A DNA stretch of 64,000 nt from Shimia sp040225985 (lineage in GTDB: Bacteria; Pseudomonadota; Alphaproteobacteria; Rhodobacterales; Rhodobacteraceae): contig NZ_JBBPEU010000001.1 in assembly GCF_040225985.1 (NCBI RefSeq), forward strand, positions 558,001 to 622,000, in the 5' to 3' direction. The position numbers and the translations under genes are program-made. Shown here piece by piece: positions 60,714-64,000 of this stretch (positions within the stretch are counted from its first letter, which is position 1; each line of letters begins with the position of its first letter). The notes beneath the pieces are model-generated. The model was not told the DNA's origin. It saw nothing but the letters and a program-made list of their open reading frames with translations, and made no database searches.

Positions 60714-61319
60714 TCAGACCCAGGGACGTGCAGCGGCGGCCTTGGCTTCATAAGCGTCGATCGCGTCGGCCTTTTCCATGGTCAGGCCGATGTCATCGAG
60801 ACCGTTCAGCAGGCAGTGCTTCTTGAACGCATCCACCTCGAACGGGATCACCTGACCGTCAGAGGTGGTGATTTCCTGCGCCTCGAGGTCCACGGTCATG
60901 CGCGCATTGGCGCCTTTTTCCGCGTCGGCCATCAGGATATCGACCTGCTCTTGCGGCAGGACGATCGGCAGGATGCCGTTCTTGAAGCAATTGTTGAAGA
61001 AGATATCGGCGAACGAGGTCGAAACCACGCATTTGATGCCGAAATCGGCAATCGCCCACGGTGCGTGTTCTCGCGACGAGCCGCAGCCAAAGTTGTCACC
61101 CGCGATCAGGATTTCCGCATCGCGATACTGGGGCTTGTTCAGAACGAAATCGGGGATTTCGGTGCCGTCGCGATTAAAGCGCATCTCGTCAAACAGGTTC
61201 TTGCCGAACCCGGTCCGCTGGATCGACTTCAGAAACACCTTGGGGATGATCATGTCGGTGTCGATATTCACCAGCGGCATGGGCGCCGCGATGCCTTGGA
61301 GTTTTTCGAACTTTTCCAT
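60714..61319 (-). CDS. leuD: 3-isopropylmalate dehydratase small subunit
   Basis: This 201-residue swivel-domain protein has VNIDTDMIIPKVFLKSIQRT near the start and the family motif DNFGCGSSREHAPWAIADFG. It pairs with LeuC to isomerise isopropylmalate. It begins 12 nt after the leuC stop. Confidence 0.97.
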   Translation of the reverse strand: MEKFEKLQGIAAPMPLVNIDTDMIIPKVFLKSIQRTGFGKNLFDEMRFNRDGTEIPDFVLNKPQYRDAEILIAGDNFGCGSSREHAPWAIADFGIKCVVSTSFADIFFNNCFKNGILPIVLPQEQVDILMADAEKGANARMTVDLEAQEITTSDGQVIPFEVDAFKKHCLLNGLDDIGLTMEKADAIDAYEAKAAAARPWV

Positions 61320-61331
61320 TGTGCTGGCTCC

Positions 61332-62738
61332 TTACATCAGCTCGCGAACATCGGTGAGTTTGCCGGTCAGCGCCGCCGCAGCTGCCATGGCGGGCGAGAC
61401 AAGGTGCGTGCGCCCCTTGTAGCCCTGACGCCCCTCGAAGTTCCGGTTCGAGGTCGAGGCGCAGCGTTCGCCTTCGGACAGCTGGTCGGGGTTCATCGCC
61501 AGACACATCGAGCATCCCGCAAGGCGCCATTCAAATCCGGCCTCTTTGAAGATATCGGCCAGCCCTTCTTCTTCGGCCTGCGCACGGACGAGGCCCGAGC
61601 CGGGCACGATCATGGCGCGGATGCCTTCCTTGATCTTTTTGCCCTTCACGACCTCGGCCACGGCGCGCATGTCTTCGATGCGGCCATTGGTACAGGATCC
61701 GATGAACACGGTGTCGATTTCGATGTCCGACAGTTTCTGACCGGGGGTCAGACCCATGTATTCGATCGAACGGCGGGCCGCTTCGACCTTGCCGCCTTCG
61801 AAATCTTCCGGAGCAGGCACAACGCCGGTGATTGGCAGGACGTCCTCGGGCGAGGTGCCCCAGGTGACGACGGGTTCAATGTCTTCGCCGCGCAGGGTGA
61901 CGACCTTGTCGAAATGCGCGCCTTCATCGGTGTAGAGGGTCTTCCAATACGCGACGGCCTGTTCCCATGCCGCGCCTTTCGGGGCGTGCGGGCGGCCCTT
62001 GCAGTATTCAAAGGTGGTCTCGTCCGGTGCAATCAGACCAGCGCGCGCGCCGCCTTCGATGGCCATGTTACAGACGGTCATGCGCCCTTCCATCGACAGG
62101 TCGCGGATCGCTTCACCGCAATATTCAATGACATAGCCGGTGCCGCCGCCGGTGCCGGTTTCACCGATCACGGCCAGCGTGATGTCCTTGGCGGTCACGC
62201 CTGGTTTCAGCTTGCCGGTGATCTCAACCTTCATGTTTTTCGATTTTTTCTGGATCAGCGTCTGGGTCGCCAGAACGTGTTCCACTTCCGAGGTGCCGAT
62301 CCCGTGGGCCAGTGCACCAAACGCGCCGTGGGTGGCTGTGTGGCTGTCACCGCACACCACAGTCATGCCGGGCAGGGTCCAGCCGTTTTCCGGGCCGACG
62401 ATGTGCACGATGCCCTGGCGGACATCGGACACGGGATAGTAATGCACGCCGAATTCCTTGGCGTTCTTGTCCAGTGCCTCGACCTGAATGCGCGATTCTT
62501 CGGTCATTTGCGCGGGGTCTTCACGGCCCGCGGTGGTGGGCACGTTGTGATCCGGTACGGCAATGGTTTTCTCGGGCGCGCGTACCTTGCGGCCTGCCAT
62601 GCGCAGACCTTCAAAGGCCTGCGGACTGGTCACTTCGTGTACGAGGTGACGGTCGATATACAGAAGGCAGGTGCCGTCCTCGGCTTCATGCGCGACATGC
62701 GCATCCCAGATCTTGTCATAGAGGGTTTTGGGGGACAT
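61332..62738 (-). CDS. leuC: 3-isopropylmalate dehydratase large subunit
   Basis: This 468-residue aconitase-family protein has the 4Fe-4S cysteines in VFIGSCTNGRIEDMRA and AGCSMCLAMNPDQL, and GDSHTATHGAFGALAHGIG. It works with LeuD in leucine synthesis. ATG 62738 (MSPKTLYDKIWD) matches the usual N-terminus. Confidence 0.97.
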   Translation of the reverse strand: MSPKTLYDKIWDAHVAHEAEDGTCLLYIDRHLVHEVTSPQAFEGLRMAGRKVRAPEKTIAVPDHNVPTTAGREDPAQMTEESRIQVEALDKNAKEFGVHYYPVSDVRQGIVHIVGPENGWTLPGMTVVCGDSHTATHGAFGALAHGIGTSEVEHVLATQTLIQKKSKNMKVEITGKLKPGVTAKDITLAVIGETGTGGGTGYVIEYCGEAIRDLSMEGRMTVCNMAIEGGARAGLIAPDETTFEYCKGRPHAPKGAAWEQAVAYWKTLYTDEGAHFDKVVTLRGEDIEPVVTWGTSPEDVLPITGVVPAPEDFEGGKVEAARRSIEYMGLTPGQKLSDIEIDTVFIGSCTNGRIEDMRAVAEVVKGKKIKEGIRAMIVPGSGLVRAQAEEEGLADIFKEAGFEWRLAGCSMCLAMNPDQLSEGERCASTSNRNFEGRQGYKGRTHLVSPAMAAAAALTGKLTDVRELM

Positions 62739-62811
62739 GGGTCCTCTCCGATTTGTTATGAATTGGCTGTGTGGCTTGCAAATCGGGCGCAGGAATACTG
62801 CGCCGGCACGC

Positions 62812-62898
62812 TCATAGGGCGGCGATGACGGATTTCGACTGACCAAAGAAGCGCCATGGCAAGAAGGCGCGGTCGTCAATGTCATAGATGCGTTTCAT
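62812..62898 (-). CDS. Possible small peptide gene upstream of leuC
   Basis: A 28-codon frame on the leuC strand reads MKRIYDIDDRAF, then LPWRFFGQSKSVIAAL, ending 73 nt before leuC. Composition is protein-like, but the ribosome site is weak and it is not a leucine-codon leader. It could extend by five codons from a GTG. Confidence 0.3.
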   Translation of the reverse strand: MKRIYDIDDRAFLPWRFFGQSKSVIAAL

Positions 62899-63098
62899 GC
62901 CTTCGCCATACACCTCGAATCGGTTTCCTTCAAGTCACGAAGCTGTACCGCGCCACCAACGGAGGTGCTTTGAGGCTGCGGCTTTTTTGCTTGCTCGCGC
63001 CCTTCCCGGCGGGCGCATTCTGGGCCGGACCGCAAACCGTCAGCGCAAATCGTTGATCTTCCAAGCAAAGATCATTGCCGCAGTAAGGGTGCGCGTGC

Positions 63099-64000
63099 AT
63101 GATGGGGAAGATGTCAGACACAGAAACGATGACCACTGATGCGCAGACCGGCGCCGGGCAGCCGACAACGCTGGAACAGGCGGCCGCCGCGCTTGAGCCC
63201 GAGGGTGATCCGAACGCGCAGGACATCGCGCTTGGTGTCTGGGACCAGATCGTCGACTTTGCCGAAGGGTTGGTGCGCCCTTGGAATGCTTATCAAGTGG
63301 CGATTGCCCTTGTCCTGATCGCGGCGGCCTATCTGCTGGCGAAACTGCTGCGCCCGCGTCTTTACGAATGGATGAAAGACCGCGAAGGCTGGCCCAAGTG
63401 GCGCTATCGCTATCTGGTCACGCTGCACCGGCGGATGCCGCTGGTGCTGTTCGTGATCCTGATCTGGGTCACGGTCTGGATCATGCAGGGTATAACATGG
63501 CCCAGCCGGTCTTATCTTCTGGCGATTCTTGCGAACCTCTCGACTGCGTGGCTTGTCGTGGTGGTGGTCGTGCGGTTGGTCAACAATGCCTTCCTGCGCG
63601 CGGTGCTGCGCTATGGGGCGTGGATCTGGGTCACGATTTCCATCCTCGGCCTGTCGGAAGAGGCGATGCAGCTTTTGGACAGTGCGGCCGTGGATCTTGG
63701 GTCGGCGCGGATTTCGCTGTGGCATGTGGCGCAAGGTGTCGTGATTCTTGGCTTTGCCATTGCCATCGTGCGGTTCCTGTCACGGCAATCTGCCGCAACG
63801 ATCAAGCGGAACGACTCGATCTCGCCCACGATGCAGGTTCTGATCGTCAAGGCGCTGCAGGTCATCCTTTATGGTCTCGCCTTCTTGATTGGCCTGCGCA
63901 CGCTCGGGTTTGACTTGCGCGGGCTGGCGGTTCTGTCCGGCTTTATCGGTGTCGGCCTTGGGTTTGGTCTGCAGAAGGTGGTGTCGAACCTCGTGTCGGG
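63099..64000 (+). CDS. Mechanosensitive ion channel MscS family protein, 3' truncated
   Basis: The gene runs off the window end after about 300 residues. It has an acidic N-terminal segment, five membrane helices and the MscS pore-lining start GLAVLSGFIGVGLGFGLQKV (TM3) with VSNLVSG. It releases solutes on hypo-osmotic shock. In-frame ATGs lie at 63099, 63102 and 63111; AAGGG is best spaced for 63099. Confidence 0.85.
   Translation, partial: MMGKMSDTETMTTDAQTGAGQPTTLEQAAAALEPEGDPNAQDIALGVWDQIVDFAEGLVRPWNAYQVAIALVLIAAAYLLAKLLRPRLYEWMKDREGWPKWRYRYLVTLHRRMPLVLFVILIWVTVWIMQGITWPSRSYLLAILANLSTAWLVVVVVVRLVNNAFLRAVLRYGAWIWVTISILGLSEEAMQLLDSAAVDLGSARISLWHVAQGVVILGFAIAIVRFLSRQSAATIKRNDSISPTMQVLIVKALQVILYGLAFLIGLRTLGFDLRGLAVLSGFIGVGLGFGLQKVVSNLVS

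Noticed and set aside
60687..62828. A 713-codon open frame on the plus strand
   Set aside because: It is the antisense shadow of leuD and leuC, which are complete and well conserved; long antisense frames are expected in high-GC coding DNA.

Overview
The window is high-GC alphaproteobacterial chromosome, most likely a marine Rhodobacteraceae (Roseobacter-group) organism. The reasons are gene order (amidase, aminotransferase, ftsK, lolA; ureD-A-B-C-E-F-G divergent from urtABCDE; leuB, leuD and leuC close together) and the amount of methylated-amine and one-carbon metabolism. Lineage is inferred from gene content; no rRNA lies in the window.

Layout. (1) 1-15.9 kb is housekeeping: LON-domain protein, Trm112, UbiH-type hydroxylase, amidase, aminotransferase, FtsK, LolA, lytic transglycosylase, AEC carrier, HspQ, rhodanese, gamma-glutamyltransferase, an RsbW/RsbV-like switch pair, thiolase, alpha/beta hydrolase and a GAF-type methionine sulfoxide reductase. 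(2) 16.0-25.0 kb is a one-direction cluster with two FAD/GcvT dehydrogenases of the dimethylglycine/sarcosine class, a homocysteine methyltransferase, an alcohol dehydrogenase, a GFA protein and two regulators. It probably demethylates glycine betaine or related compounds; its XRE-cupin regulator has three copies of a 9-bp box in its promoter. (3) 25.0-31.8 kb is mixed: SGNH hydrolase, NTF2-like protein, RluA, fucosyltransferase, FkbM methyltransferase, aldehyde dehydrogenase, 1-Cys peroxiredoxin and a GT25-like protein. (4) 31.9-43.3 kb is a complete urease operon (minus strand) facing a complete urea ABC importer (plus strand), so uptake and hydrolysis of urea sit back to back. (5) 43.4-47.4 kb holds a LysR regulator, a WrbA-like flavoprotein, a DsbA-like protein, a tiny DUF1127-like protein, an EamA transporter and a DUF4386 protein.

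(6) 47523-53635 is a 6.1-kb AT-richer integrated island. It lies against the 3' end of a tRNA-Pro(CGG) gene; a 56-bp copy of that 3' end (38 bp identical, then 3 mismatches) marks the far boundary. It carries a tyrosine integrase, two overlapping genes for different BamHI/BglII-class PD-(D/E)XK nucleases, a convergent DNA cytosine-C5 methyltransferase with a roughly 200-residue C-terminal extension, a GIY-YIG nuclease, and a 270-bp stretch with eight copies of AATGTCCGA in both orientations. The two-nuclease, one-methylase arrangement and the repeat array are the most unusual things in the window.

(7) 53.8-64 kb returns to core genome: Na/Pi cotransporter, leuB, LysR with a divergent NAD-binding epimerase, a secreted EEP-family protein, a membrane protein, leuD, leuC and the start of an MscS channel.

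Notable small points are a ureD whose likely start is ATC, a 17-residue insertion in UreC, and a 55-residue histidine-rich membrane peptide between ureA and ureB.
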